Notes: generated by a model from the letters alone, not told the origin. A stretch of DNA of 64,000 bases from Eremophila alpestris peregrina (GCA_009792885.1 WMCF01000032.1:7412898-7476897); one strand, 5' to 3'. Numbered from the stretch's first letter, positions 36,591 to 51,284 are shown. Program-made: numbers and translations.

Positions 36591-39500
36591 TTCGGGGTGG
36601 GGGCAGAGTGGTTCTGCCTGAACGAGCCAGTGTGTGTTCTTACCTTTAAATCACTCTGTCAAACTTTTCCATCTTCAGAAAGGCACCGTGACTTTGTGGA
36701 CTTTAACATGGGACATCCCAAAAGCTTCCACAAAAGTGGCTGTTGTCACCTGCTGCAGGTCTGGTTGATGTCAGCAGATAACATCATCACTAGAATTAAA
36801 ATCTACAAACCTTATCCTGAAACAGCAGCAAAGAAAACATTCGTGTGCCTCTCCCTGAGTTACCTGCCCCCGAGCATGGGGATGGTGGGAGGAAAGCAGT
36901 GGCAGATGTTGGTGGCCTCCCCAGCAATCTGCATCAAAGCTAAGCACTGTTTGTCCCTTGCAAGCTGCAAGAGAGACTTTCATACAGCAACTTTTGTGCA
37001 GACAGCAGCCTGAAATGTCCCTCTGCCAGCCTGTGTGAGATTTGTGGCTAAAACAGGTCGATCTTTGTTGGTTTTCTTCCAAAACTGAGGCTGTGCCATG
37101 CAAACCTCCCCTGCTCCATTAACCTGCATTTCAGTGTTGAGGCTTATCAGCAGTGCTTCCACAGAATCACTTAAAATAATGTTCCTGTTAAACACAAAAA
37201 GAGCACCCCAAATCCCCCAAACTATCTCTGTCTTCTTGACATCCAAAAATCAGAGCTGGATGTTCCAAATCCTCCCCTGGAAGCAGCAACAGCCCAGCCC
37301 AGGTTGTTCACTCATCCTCCAGGTCTGCAGTATCACCCTGCACCAGGGGGAAACACACAGCACATTCAACTTGTGCAGCTGGAGCTGTGAAAATCTACTC
37401 GAGAAGGAAATCAGGAGGTGACTGAGTTTCTGAGCACATCTCAGAGGCACGTGCTCACCCACGTGTCCCACTGCCATGGCTTGGGAAGGTGACACTGGAC
37501 TCCAGTCTGTGGCTTTGGGGAAAGCAGTGACACCCCAGCTGCTGGGCTGGAGGGGAAAGGTGATGCTTTATCTGGGTTGTTGCCCTAGCTGAGGGTCTTT
37601 TATTTTCTCAGCTGTGCACAGCTATGGACATGCTCACATTCTGTCCTGGAGCTTGTCCCAGTGTTGGCTATTCAGCTGCACTGCAATGAGGTCAAGAGGC
37701 TGAGCTTCACCTCTGAATTTTCCTTCTTTTCCAGGTATATCATATTTTATTTATAATTTAGAAAGAACTTGCTCAAGTCTTTGTGAAAAAAAAAAAAAAA
37801 AGAAAAAAAGGAATGGCAGTGAGCATTCAACACTAGTTTCATTTTTCATCACCAGTATCAAGGCTTGGATTTTAACTTTGGAATGTCCTTATCTAAAATG
37901 AAATCAAATAAGCACTTTGTGGCGAGGGGTCCCACACTCCCTCCTCACTTCAGGGAGCTTGTGCAATGTGCAGCATTTTCCTCCCTGCTGTGTGCTTGGA
38001 TCAGCTCCCCAGAGCTGACACAGGCACACATCTCCCTGCAGGTAATGTCACATGCACATATGGCTGGTAACATGCAATATTCATGCTCAAAGCTTTACAC
38101 CTTTGAGCAGGATCCCCAGCCCCTGGGTATGGACAAGGACAGATGTGGACAAACAGCCAGGAAAAGTGTCAAACATATAAATATATAATTATCTTAGTGA
38201 GGCCCACAGCCAGGTATCAGTGACCTGCAGGTGACCAGGCCATCCTGGAGCTGGGTGTTTGTGTGGCACAATGTGGACAACTGTCCAGTTGGAGCTGGAC
38301 AGCAGCCTTGGGCTTCCCAGAAAATATGGATACATACACCTGATCTCCTGCCAGCCCCTGAGCTGTGGTGACAGCTTGCAAACAAAAGCTGCCTCTGCTC
38401 CCACCACACGGGGGAAGGACAGAACGAGCCCAAACATTAAGTCATCTGCTTCCTGTGGGGTGGGGAAAGCTCTGCTGAGTCCCACGCTTGGATTTGGGAG
38501 GACTGGCAGCCCTCTGGATTCATTCACAGCAGCTTCCAGGGTTTCTTTTCATCCTGAACCTAATGTGTGACTGGCAGCAGAGTTCACGAGGATTTTCAAA
38601 TGAGTTTAGAGAAGCTTGCTCATGGGAATTTGGCTCCTTGGCAAGTAGCCCACCATAGCTGATATTTTTTCCATTTTATGGGGGATGTTTTTCCCAGTTA
38701 TGCGTATTTTTTTTAACTCCCATAAACCAACATTTTATTTTAATGCTAATTCCTCTGCCTCCCCTTTGGAAGGGCACTTGTCCCTGTCTGAAAGACACAT
38801 GGGTTTTTCATGTGGGTGTCCTCTCTCTCACTCTGGATGGAGTCTGGCTCCTGGGTAACATAAATGAGCTGCACGAGTGGAGCTGGCAAAATGGAAGGGT
38901 GGAACCTCTAAAACGTGGGTTAATGACACAGTGAAAATTCATAATTGAAGGACCTGACATACCAAATGAAAAATAAAAATAAGAGCAAGGAGTGAGAGGA
39001 GGAAGAGGAGGCCAAAGGCAGGTCCCTTTCAGATGTGCTGCCGTTGCTCTGCCCATCTGCATCCACAGCTGGGCACCTGCATGTTGTTGTCTGAGTAAAT
39101 CCTGCTTATTTTGTCTTCTATAAACACTGGGGCTGTCATCTGCAATGTTCCACCCCCGTGTCACTGAAGAAGAATGCTCTGAAAATGAACCACTGAAGAC
39201 TGCAGGCTTCAGAAATACCACAGCCCAAAAGTCATCTCGAGTAAATCCATTGCCTTGGATAGAGTTACTGCAAGGGTGATTCCCCTCCCCCTCTCCAAAC
39301 CCATCTTAATCAGCACCATTTTACTCTAATTTCTATAATAGTTTGGAAGTAATGCTGGGAACTGCTCTAGATGCTTTTTTTTCTTGTTTTTTTTTTTTAA
39401 TAGAGATTCAGCGATGTGAAAACACTCAGAATTTGCCTCATTTCTGCAGAATTGTTCCTGCTGAGGGAAACAAACAAACACTCAGAAAAAGCACCCTTCA

Positions 39501-42500
39501 AAGCAGAATGTTTTGATTTTCCAGTGAGAACAAATACCTTAACACTTGCTACCCTCCTTAATGCCAGTTAAAAAAAAAAAATTAATTAAATTTCTCAAAC
39601 TTGAATGCAAACATAACATTCTGCCCCAAACAAGCTATTCTGTTGGTCTCAGTGCTAGCTGTAAATTTATTGGCTTTTCAGTTTGCTAAAATACGTAAAT
39701 CTTTTGTTTTCTGGGTTGACCCATTAATAATGTTTTATGGACTTGTCAGAGGCACAAACCAAGGAATAACAAGCAGAGATCTTGTCTGGCCCTGCATGGA
39801 AAGCTGGGAAGAGCACTGAGTGAATTGAGGGGAGATGTTGCCTTACACCAAATTCAGTGTTCAAGTGGGATTGGGAACATGGGACCAGCTGGTCCAAAGA
39901 GCAGCTTCAGCAATGGGCTCACTGAGCAGTGCTGCTGCAGCTTCCAGAATGTTCCAGATGTGGCAGGGATCAGAATTCACCTGTGTTATTTCAATACATT
40001 GATTTTTTCATTTCAGCAGCAAGCAGGCTTGTGTCAGTACAGCAGCACAAGTGCTGGGATCAGGGTAGCTGCCTAAAACAACCCTGGGGCACTCATCTCT
40101 CTTCCAAAACCCTGGCTGGAAGCTCAGCAGCATTCTCTTGACTGGGAAAAGGTGGATTTTTTTGGGTTTCCCTGCATGCCAGGAGCCAACGAGAGAGCCA
40201 AGACCCCACCCTGACTCTCACACACAGGTTGCTTTGTTAAACAATATCAGAGTTTCACTCCACTGCTTCTCCTTCCTGAAGCAATGAACCGACTGCCCAA
40301 AGAGAAGAAGTTGTACAAACTTGTGCTGACACACAACTCACAGCTCAATTTGCAAAGCTTTCATGCAAACCAAGGATTTCCCCCCTGACTTGCACCAGGG
40401 CTCCTTTCACGTCCTTCCCCCTGGACCACATCCTTGGCAATTCCAAGGAATTCCTCTCAAGGATGGTGAGGAATTTTCAACATGTTCAATTGGTGGCTCA
40501 CAAGAATTTTTTTTTTTTTTAATTTCTACATATTTTTTGACATCTAGCATTCCCAAACTGCTGTGTTGAAATGTGCATTTGTGCTTCATATGGTCACCTC
40601 TGGAGAATCCTTTCAGAAAGCTGCAAACCCAAGGAAAAGGGGGAAAATGGATGTATCTGGGCAGAACCACGGATGTGAAGGAGAATGTTTCCTCCCTGCC
40701 TTCCCTTTCTACAGCACTGCCCTCTTCAAGGAATACTCCAGCCCCTCTGCAGCTTCAATTAACAAGTGTCCCTTGAGCTGCCCAAGTGATATGGACACAA
40801 ATCTGGTCTTGTGTACATTGCTGGGAGCACGACCCTTTATTCTTTAAAATTAAACCATTACAAAGAATAAAAAATGAAAGGACACTCCAAGCCTGTCTGT
40901 TTTTATCAGGGCTGAAAATACCATTTGTCTTCAAATGCTGGGATAGTGTCTGCTCTTAGAAGACACTGAGTTTCCAGCTGGGCAGGTAAAATGTTGGCCA
41001 AGTTGCAAGGACAACACACTCCCATGGCAGCTTCCTTCATTATTTCCTATTTTCCCATTCACTGGAAGAACAAGAGAGAAGTTTGGCAAAGAGGAAACGT
41101 CTCTGGAGTCCACAGTCCAACGTGAGCTGACAAAACTCTACCATTTCTCTACGGTCAATTTTGCATCAGAACAAAATGAGCTGATTTAACTCATTGAAGA
41201 GGTGCTGCTTGACTTATGGGACTGATTCAGAAGCCAAGACAGGGAGCTGCTTGGTTGCTGTGAGAAAATTTAGGTTAATGGAATTTACCTCCGTAGGGAT
41301 TTACTCCTGCTCTCAGCTCACTGTACTTAATGGGTGCTTTGGCATGGATTGAAGACAGCCTGGGTATTGTCCCTGTTAGTGGGTGGTGATATTAAAAATA
41401 AAACCAGCCTAACACTGAACAGAGAAGCCATGGTTTCAGTATTATTTAAGACATGCCATCTGCAAGACAATTAGTCTATTAAAAATACCCTAGGACTGGG
41501 TACTCCAGGTACAGTCTGTGTTGTGTCAGCCTGAGGACTTCTAAGTGGGTTATGCACTTCATGACTTGTCAATCCATAGTCATTTTGCTGTTATAAACCT
41601 CTAAAATTGATCCAGTTAACTTTATCATTATCTAAAGAAAGAACCTGAGTGGCTGAACAAAGTGCTCTGAACTCCCTGGCTCCATCCATCATCTCGTGCT
41701 GAGGACCTTGCTCTCTCCTGGAGCTGGCTGTTGTTCAGAGAGAGATTAAGCAGCATCTTCAAAAGCAAGATAAAAAGCAGAACTATGAGCTGTGCTTGGC
41801 TTTGTCCAGCAGCTTCCACCTCCCTCCTCTGAAGGAAGGAGGAATGGCTGGAGAATCTGCAGCTGAGCAAGGTGAGGGGTAGAAAAAATCCCAGGTGTGC
41901 TCTCAGTTCACAAGGGGATGTTTTTAGGGGAAAACAGGGGAATCAGGTTTATCTGCTCACTGTCCTTGGTTGGGTTTCACAGCCATGTCCTTGTCCCTGC
42001 AGGAACAGCACCCCCTAACAAAGGGGATAACCTGCTCCTGGGGTCAGCCTGACCCTCCTTTGCTCTTTGTCACTGGGGTAACTAAACACATTTACTGCAA
42101 GCAACTTCTGATACATCCAAACACTTCCTGCTGCCTGAAATACCTTCTGTCAAGTGCAGCAGAGACAAGTGTAAAACTGAGAGGGATGCCTGAAGAAATC
42201 GGGAATTTCTGAAGGCCTCAGTGATGTCAGATGAGGTGTTCAGCAAGGTCTTGCTTGCTGGGAAGGGATGTGACACTGAATGCTGGAGATTGATTAACAC
42301 TGTTTGATGTGTGAAAAGGGAAATCTTTCACAAAGGGTCACTTCTGCCTACTGGAAGAGCAGCAGTAGCATTTCTAAAGTGAGCTGACAGAACAGCTAAT
42401 GATGTACATTAATCAGTAAATCATATGATGGGCCTGATTTTTAGTGGCACTCAATTAAATGGTGCTGCTGAGGACAGCCCCAGATGTGGGTAGTGTGAGA

Positions 42501-43882
42501 CTGTGTGACCTTCATCATCTTTCCCTCAGGATGCACAAACTTTGTGCCCTGGTGGGTGCTGGACCAACAGTACAGCAAATATCCCAGGCTCTGCTGTTCC
42601 TACAAGCATCAGCTCAGGGCATAGAATATTCCAATGCATTTAAAATAAATTAAAAAAAAATGAGCAGGCACAAAACTATCATTTCCTCCTTGCTATCAAA
42701 TGCTGGGGTTTGAATTTTGCCCAGCCCTCCCTGAGAAAGGGAGAGGCAGGTCCTGCTGTGCCTGCTTCTAAACCACTATCTATGAACTGGGTTGCAGCTG
42801 CTGGCTGGTTTTCTCCTTGATTGATTTACATGGGCTCCTACAGTAATGATTAGTGTGCCTAAGGAGAAAATTAGGATAAGGTCTGTATCTTCCTTGAATG
42901 TGATGCTCAGTTAGCTAAATGACAAATAGACCTTCAGACACCTGTTAAATTGTGATATAAGTCAATAGCCCACTAAATTGCCTTCCTGATTTCTGCTGCT
43001 GTTTGAACACCTTCCATTCCAGCTCTCCAGGGTATCAACAGCCCTTTAAAAAACACAGAATTCAGTTAAAAGCACCAATAGCAGACCAAGGGCACACAGG
43101 AAAGTTGTGCCTGAGGGATGTGTTCTGTCCTAAGCAAGGACAAAAGACTCCAAAGTCCTGCAGCAAGGGATGTCTCCAGGAATGCCCAACTCCACTGGTA
43201 TCCTGCCTTTCCTTATCCATGAAATCCTGGGGGCATGCCACAGAGTTTCAGCTATCACATACCATTTTCATGTGAGGTAGTTGTGAACCTGCTTCCATGA
43301 GGCAGTTTCAGGGTGAGATCCCAGCACTATTTCTTTCTGCTCTTTTCTGAGAGATTTATGTTAATTGTTTAGGAAAACCAGTATAAAAATACTGGTCCCC
43401 TGAGAGCTTGGGCTTTGTGGCAGTCTCAGGCAGAGTACAAATATAAAGTTGTGCATGGCTTAGCAGTGGGCATGCCCCCTTCTGCAGTCCAAGTGTCCAG
43501 GAGCAGAGTATTTCACTCTTTCAGTTTAGGGCATCTGTCCAGGAATTACGTGTGAAATTAAATCCACTGGAGTAACTGATGTGCTGTTTTCTTTGGACTA
43601 GCAGGGAAACATTTCATCCAAGGCTTCTCCTCAGACACAGAGATCAATTTTTCTGATGGCTCCCTTCTTGGAATCCTGTCCCACTGAACATCTGAGCTGC
43701 AGACAGAACACACCAGTGCCACAGCTACTGCAGGGAGAGCTTCCTGTCAGCCCTGGATGCTTGCAATAAATGCTCTGCTGAGGAAAACTGGCAAAGAATT
43801 GCTTGTTTCAGGGATGCTATTGCAATTTCCAGGGGCTGTTTGACTCCTCCAGGGCTGCCACGGGGGAGAAAGGGCAGGGCAC
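36591..43882. other. Unannotated non-coding sequence
   Basis: No gene is supported. Content includes a 14-bp perfect palindrome at 37610-37623, an A-rich tract at 37786-37809, T runs near 39391 and 40506, and an A run near 39569. Frames of up to 138 codons (36597-37013) lack domains and overlap frames on the other strand. Confidence 0.55.
37786..37809. repeat. A-rich tract
   Basis: The tract is sixteen As, one G and seven As. No retroposon body is recognised on either side. Confidence 0.9.
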
Positions 43883-43906
43883 GGGGTGTGGGAGGGAAGG
43901 GGAGGG
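43883..43906 (+). other. G-quadruplex motif
   Basis: Five G runs of three or four bases are separated by loops of 1-3 bases (GGGG-TGT-GGG-A-GGG-AA-GGGG-A-GGG). This meets the usual G3+N1-7 rule. It lies within a longer G-rich stretch, 43861-43922. Formation in vivo is not shown. Confidence 0.7.
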
Positions 43907-46259
43907 TGGTCACAGGGGAGGGACCTGCAGGGAGTCGCCCCAGGTGATGCAGTTTGGGCTGGTGGTTCCAGGCAAAGGCAGGAGCTGTGTTATCATTGAT
44001 AAATCACCCTGCACCAACTGGTAAACTGGTCCTGGGTGTGGTTCAGTTTTTAACAGCCTGGTTCAGGTAACATCTGATTCCACCCAAGCACCTCCAGAAG
44101 GTGTGAAAACCATCTTCTGCCGGCCAGGATGGATGTGATCACCCCTGAAGCAGTGGCAAAAGCCTGGGCAGCTGCCAGGTGGCCCCAGGTGATGCAGTGC
44201 AGTGTGTGTGTGCACTGGAGCCTCCCTGGCAATGGCAATGGGTGAGCACAGGGTTAAAGCACTTCTCTGGGGCTCTTCCTGCTCAATCTGCACCTGCCTG
44301 CCTGCACAAATCTGAACTGGGGCATTCTAAATAAACTGCTTCCTGGCAGGCCATCCCAGATGGTGTAGGATGGTATGTTTTGATATCATTCCTTCCAGTC
44401 CTGGAGTTATGAGCTGACCTAATCATTGGAGATAAGCTACATCAGGTCTGGTCAGTGCAGAGAGGAGAGGCTTCCAAGAAAAACACAGGTGCTCCAGGAA
44501 ATGCCACTGCTGATCCAGGGCTGCAGACAGCACTGCACGGGGCTCCTGGAGCATGGCTGAAACAGCAGCAAATCCCCCGGGAGAGCCAGAAATCCCTGGG
44601 ATTTCTCATGGGAATGGGGTGTTAACTCTTGTGTGTGTGCTGTTGTGCTGGAATTCTGCACGGGAGAGAGCTGCTGCTCTGTTCTCCTCCTGCTGCACCA
44701 GCCAACACCCCAGAGTGAGTGTGATGGACACCCCAAAGGCCTTCACCAGCACTGCAGGGTGCTCTCAAGTCTATCAGACAAACCACAACAGGCACCTTGA
44801 TTTGACTACCTGAAATCCAACCTGAGTGCTGCAGTCCCTTGTGGCTTGTTTTCTCACCTTTTTTCATCTAAAAAAGGTGCACACTGGTACAAACCATCCA
44901 ACCCTGCTCCAGCCTGCAGGTGGGGGAACATCATCCCTGAGTTTGTGTTTCTGCAGAATGGAAGATGACAGGGGTTTGTTCTTACCCCTGGAAATGATGT
45001 TGCAATATTGGTCAGTCACCACTAGCAACTAGTAGTTGTAATGAAGTCATACTTCAAAGTTCTGCTTTTTAATTCTGTTTGGTGGCTGGGCTTTTTTATT
45101 ATTGTTTATTTTGTTTTGTGAGAGGTTTTTTTCTATTTTTTTTTTTTCTTCTTCTGCTGGCAACTAATCTGGTATACAAATATCTGCCCTTACTGGAACA
45201 TTTGGGCAGCTCATGTGTGAGGAAGTCTCCTTCGTTTGCTGAAGAAATAAATGCATGTTGCAATTCTCCTGATTCTGAGAAGGCATCCTTCTGTGAATTA
45301 ACATTTCACAGAAGCTGCACTTATGTGTTTTGGAGGAGGAAAAGATAGAAGGGGGAAAAAAAAGAAGTGAAGAAGACATTAAAATTAAAAAAAATCTCCT
45401 AAATTGTCTGTAGTCTTCACCAGACGTGTGAGTGAGAAGTGCACATAGTTTTGAATAAGGGAGCTGTGACAGTTGATTCCTCCACACACACAAAAAAAAA
45501 AAAAACCCAGAGCTATATTATGCCACAAGGTAGACTGTAACAGCAGCCCAGTTTATAGTTTAAATGTCTTGGGAGCTTCCAGAAAAATCTCTTGCATCAA
45601 ACCTTTACTGCTATTGCCACCATGTGGTGAAATTCGACCAACGGCACCATTAGCTGCCACCACATTTATTTATTCGTTATGATTTATGTTATATCCACTG
45701 AATGTGGAGAGATTTAGAGGCCAGTGTATTTTTAATTATGCTAGGAGTTGAAGTCTTTATCTTGCCTGCTCAGAGAAATGATGCAGAGAGTTCTGCCAGG
45801 TCTCAAGGCACAGCTCCCAAAATGAGTGGGCATTTTCAGCTGGATTCAAGCTCTGGGGTGAGAGACCCTCCAGCTTCTCCAGACTCTTCCTAATTACCTC
45901 AGGCTGTCGAAAACCCCCCTCCAACCAGCCGTGGCATGGGCACTGCTACAACAAAACGAGTTTCCACATGGGAGAACCCCTCAGAGCTCTTTCTGTGCAG
46001 ATGCAGATGGACACAGAGAGCAGCTCTGCCCCTGCCCCTGGCACCTGTGAGCAGGCTGGAGACCTGCTGCTGCTGAGAGAACCCTCCTCGGGAGTGACAT
46101 CTTCTGTGCTGCTTGGATGGGAAGTGTTTGGATGGAAATGCAGAGCAGTTCTGGCAGCTGCTTTTGGAGCTCTGATTTGTTTCCCCTATAACATGTCTGA
46201 TAGAGATTTTTCAGAAAGAAGGCTGGTGAGATGCCTTATATACTGATGCAAACCTATTC

Positions 46260-46276
46260 TTTTTTTTTTTTTTTTT
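46260..46276. repeat. T17 homopolymer
   Basis: Seventeen uninterrupted Ts. No attached retroposon is recognised. Confidence 0.9.
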
Positions 46277-47752
46277 AAGGTCAAAAAGGCTGTATTTTGG
46301 TTATTTCAGCAGTTTGCCCAGTATTTTCACTATGACATTAATGAATCCTCCTACAATGTATATTCCAGTTGGCCTAAAATGTCTGTTTCCCCTCAGATCT
46401 GGTTCCTCCAGTGCTATTGAGCTCATTTTAGCAGATAAAACATTCACCAAGCACTTGATCCACACCTATCCCAACGCCATTTATATTTTTTTTCCATTTA
46501 ATCCTGTCTAATGCCCTGAGGAAAAAAACCTTTTTTTTTTTGTTTTTTCCTTAGCCATTGGAGCCAGCCTGGTTTCAAACATTCAAACCACAGCACCAGC
46601 CTTGCCTTTGTCCCTCTGTGTGGCTGAGGGCCTGTCCTGGTGGCAGGGACCAGAGCAGGGACTGTGGCCATGCCATGATTCCCCCGTGGGTTAGGTCTGA
46701 GAGCACAACAACCACTCAGCACCCCACAGGTGGTCTGGGGGCATCTCCTGCTCGCCTCATTCACCAGGCACATTTATTGGAGCCTGTTTCGAATTCAGGC
46801 CGTTTAATGGTTCCTTTTCTCTGTGTGTGTGAGCTGAGTTCCCCCAGTTCAGTGGCTGCAGTCAGCCTCCCTCCATCCCCTCTCACACAAAGGAGCACTG
46901 ACCTGGCTGAGGAGGCTGCAGAAGCACACACAAGTCGTGCCCAGGGGTGTCCTGAGTGGAAGGACACAGTGGGCACCCCACAGGTGGGCACCCCAGAGGT
47001 GCACCCATCACCCCAAATATCTCTAAGCACCATAGGTATGGATATATATTTATATTTACACTGTGATGACTCCTCAGGCAGCCTCCTCCTCCCCTCCCTG
47101 GTGAGGGATGGCGCTGGAAATCTTCAGCTTTGGCTTAGCTCAGACCAGCCTGAAGCTGCCTGTGTCCCCTTTCCTGGACAAAGCTCCTCCAGGCATCAGC
47201 CAAGGACTGCTCCTGGGCTGCCACATTCATTCCTGCCCACCCTGGGGACAGCCTGTCCCCTCTCACAGCTCCTCTGGGTGCCCTCCACCCTCACCGAGGA
47301 TGTGGCAGGGCACCCTCTGACTGATTGACACGGGCATCAAAGACCTGAGGTAGTTCTAAGGCCAAACTGTGGGGTAAAAAACCCCCAAAAAACCAACAAA
47401 ACCCATGCAAATCTGTGAGAAAAGCTTGTTGAAGTGAAAGAGGCTTGTGGAAGTTTTTGAATGAAACGAAGTAAGGTACACACCCTCTTGCCCCCAGTTT
47501 GTCATTGTGCTTCCAGGCATGGTTTTGTTCGACTGAAAACTCAGTGTTGTCTTTAATTTTCAGGCTATTTATCCTTCTTGAAGCTTGTGAAGTGATTTTT
47601 ATGAACAGAAAAAAAACAGTGTTTGCAAAATAATTCAAAGAGCTGAACTTTGGGAAGCGTCAGAATATGAACTGTGAGGGGTTTTTTTTCAGAATAAAGA
47701 CATTTCCTATAAGGATCACTGGAACAATCTGTTTTGAAATTCGTGAAAATTA

Positions 47753-47780
47753 TTACTTTGCCTTTATTACTTTGCCTTTA
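47753..47780. repeat. 14-bp direct repeat, two copies
   Basis: TTACTTTGCCTTTA occurs twice head to tail without mismatch. Confidence 0.9.
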
Positions 47781-49809
47781 TTCTGGTCATTTTATGACTC
47801 TGTAGATTTCAGAACAAGTTTCCTGCTGCATTTTGTTTTTCACTCATTCAAAAAATACTGTTTAAAAAAAATGTCCAGATTGGATTTGTGTAAATCCTCC
47901 CATCCCTTTAAAAGGCAGACTGTGTTATATCTGTGTTACAGCTGGTTATAGGAGCAAAAGGATGGGAAATAAAACCTCTCTGCATCCTGTATGTACCTGT
48001 CTGTGGGTGTGTGCCACCATCTCTGCATCATTGCCACCAAACCCCCTTCTCCTGTGATTCTGCCTGCCTCGTGTTCTGGAGCTGCTGATCATTTCTCAGC
48101 CACAGCAGATGGCTGAACGTGGCTATGATAAACCCACACTCCAACAAGCAGCCATTCAGCCAAAAATAAAAAAAAATAAAGTTGCTTTGTTGCCCTCACC
48201 TTCCCCGTGTCTGGTGGCACCAGCAGAGCCTCTTTTTGTGCCTCTGCTGCTTCTGCCAGCCCCAGGGTTGTGCTGCTGCCCAAACCTGACCCCCAATCAG
48301 AGTTTGGGCTGAGGGTTGAGTGTTTTTTCCCTTTATATTATCAAATGTATCCATGGAACCCTCTGAGTGCTCACAACAGCCCCAGCCATTCACTGCCAGA
48401 GCCTGCCCCGAGCCTCTCAGAAGATAATGGGGCTTTAATCACAGCAAGACTCACCCTTTTGAACTGTGCTCTTGAGCAAGGAAAGTACATGAGGCAAACA
48501 GTCTTTGGCACATCTACATGGAAAAACTTCACAGTGCTCCTCGGCTTGGCCTCCTGAGAGGGAGTCTGAGCTCTTGCTCTGTCAGTCAGATGGGATTTTT
48601 ACTACTTTTTTTTCATTTTTTTTCGTTGCTCTGTTGTTGGGAGAGAGAGGATCTCGAGTTGCCAGATGCCAGACTGTGTATGATCTCCTTGAGCAGCCAG
48701 TGAAACAAAAAAAAACATATTTATTTCCCTTTCTATAAATGGCTGTGAGAGAACTCTGGTTTTCTGCAGGGTTTAGTCTTCTTTAGGGTGGGTTTTAGCT
48801 GGGTTGGAATGGACCTACCACCAAGGTGATGGAAACTCAGGTCCAGGTTCTCAGCTAGAAAAAAAAAGTTACTTGCAATTAATGTCAAATTTATCCCAAA
48901 ATCTCAGAAGCATTGACCAGGCTAAAGATACAGTTCTCAGCAAGGAGAGCTGCTAGTAGTGAATTTAGTAGCTCTTCCAGCTGAAATAACATCAGGGCTC
49001 TCTTTTTTTCCCCTCTTTACGAGCTGAACTTCTGCAGTGTGACTCCAGCATCTTCCTCTCCCAGTGAAATTCAGCCTGTTTTTTCTGTAAATATCTGGAC
49101 GTGTTAACATTAGAGACAGAAGGTATGATAAACTCCCATCAAGGGTTCAATGCCAGCAAATGAAAGGAAAAAAAAAGCATTGAAATGATTACTTGAGTTA
49201 AAATTCCCTGTTTGGCTCTGGCAGGGTTCCAAGGCACATGATCACCAAGGTCACACACTTTGATGAAATTCCCTGGCACAGTGGGAGAGTTAAAATACCG
49301 CATTGTCGTTTCCTTTTGCTGTGGGGGAATCTCACAAACGTTGTTTGTTTGGTGTCTTTCCTGCCTCCGAGTCATTCCCCACTTCGGGCTGGGAAGGAAT
49401 CAGCTCTGGTGAAGTAAACAGGGTCAGAGCTGGTGGGGTGTTGGGGTGGGAACTGGGTGAATGTTTGTGGCCAAATATTTCATGAGAAGAAAAGGAGAAA
49501 AGAAAAAAAGTGAATGTGAGTCCTCCTGACAGGCTTGCAAATTAAATCATGTTTCTCAGGTGCTTGAGCCAAGGGGAGATGATAACTGAGAGTAATTCTG
49601 GATCATAATTCATCATGCTCTAATCTTGAAATGTTCTCAGGATGAAGCTTTGCTTTGCTTCGCTTTGATTCCAACCTCTTTGATGGAGCTTTTGTTTAGA
49701 GATGGAACTAAACGTGTTTGCTCTTCGAGGGGAGAGGACTAATGGAAGTTAAATATTTCACGGTTGATTTTTTTGCTTGGAGTGTTTCACTTGAGTGAAA
49801 TTTAAGGTG

Positions 49810-49825
49810 TTTTTTTTTTTTTTTT
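49810..49825. repeat. T16 homopolymer
   Basis: Sixteen uninterrupted Ts, with no element attached. Confidence 0.9.
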
Positions 49826-51252
49826 AACCAGTCTCAGATTGTGTATGTTAGAAAACTCATGTGGAACTCCCTGATACCTGCTGGAGGTAAAAAGGAGGTG
49901 CTCTTTTCTTGGAGGTGTTCACCCCCTGCTCCTTCTGGAGGAAGCACATTTCCTAAGCAAGAGCCAGTGTTGTGATATCCTCAGACCTTCCAGATCTTTG
50001 GGTTTCAATGCAAACCTCTTTGTATTTGAGGTACAAAGTGTGCCTCAATCTCCTGGAGCTGATTCCTCATGTGACAATTGCAGCTTTTCACCAGGAGAAC
50101 TTCCACACCCCGGATTTACTGGGAACAAAAAACTTGCTGAATGTGTCCCAAGCCACTCCTCATCCTCCAAAGTTGAACTGCAAATGGAGGAAACTCAAAA
50201 TGCAGAGAAGGTGTCGAGCTGGGAGGAAGGGTTTGAGCAAAATTGCAGGTATTTTAACCAGTCTAAGGGTTTGATTCCTGAAGTGTGAGCTGCACTAAGG
50301 CAAGAAACTCTCCATCCTTCCCCTGGCTATCCCCCAGGATTGCTGTAGACTACCCCTAAAGAGGTTTTTCATCTGCTGCCTTTCAGCAGCCTTCCCTGGT
50401 TTCCCCATTTTGTTGGAAGGTGCTGAGATGTACCTTAGCACCCTTAATTTATATTTGTTATTGTCTGTCGTAGCAGCTTTATTTATAGTTGATTAAAGCT
50501 CTTGGTTAGGGAGGCTGCCTTCATACAAGCAGCTCTTGGCTGCTCTGCATTAAAGTGAGGCCAATATTTATGGAAAACAGAAAATGGCAGAAAACTTTGG
50601 GTTTTTGTGGTTACTACAGAATGTCCCCATTGTTTTCTTTTCTGGTGCTCTTTGCCTCGCTGCTTGCCTTCACTGGCCAGGTTTGCTTTTGTTTCTTGAC
50701 AGAATGCCTTGCCAAAACCACTGTTTTGTGATTCAAATCGCAGTCTGACAGCACTTTGGGTGCATAGATGGGGGAGATCTCCTCCGGCTTCTTGAAAAGA
50801 AAACGGGATTTCTCCTCGTGCTGATGTCTTTTACGAGGCTGGCGATGCAAAACAGCCACCTTTTGCACTCAGATAAAATTGAAACACAGAGCCTGGGAGG
50901 AATGAGGAGATTCCAAAGTCTCCAAAGGGAAAAAAGATGTGCCCTCAAATCTAAGTTTTTCCCAGCTTGTGCGCTGTCCTTGCATTTTGTGGAGGAGCTG
51001 GAGATGCCCCAGATCAGGGAGGTGCCTGTGGAGGTGTCCCTCTCTCAGTGGGGAATTGAGGTGGGGGCTGTGGCTTCTGCCACTCCTGTGTGTGAGTGCA
51101 GCACAGGGATGTCCCGGGTGTCCCTCTGTGGAGATCTTTCCCTTGGATTGCCCCATGGATTTTGCCCCATTCCTGTTCTCCCACAGCTGGGATGGGCTGC
51201 AGGGAGTCCCTGCGGGCTCACGAGTGTGCACACCCATCACTCACAGCGTGTG

Positions 51253-51284
51253 AGGTGTCCCCAGGTGTCCCCAGGTGTCCCCAG
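51253..51284. repeat. 10-bp tandem repeat, three copies
   Basis: AGGTGTCCCC occurs three times in a row at 51253, 51263 and 51273, followed by a partial copy. Confidence 0.9.

Noticed and set aside
46558..47328. Open frame of 256 codons
   Set aside because: GC-richer DNA with frames open on both strands. No domain, no splice-site support and no recognisable homology.
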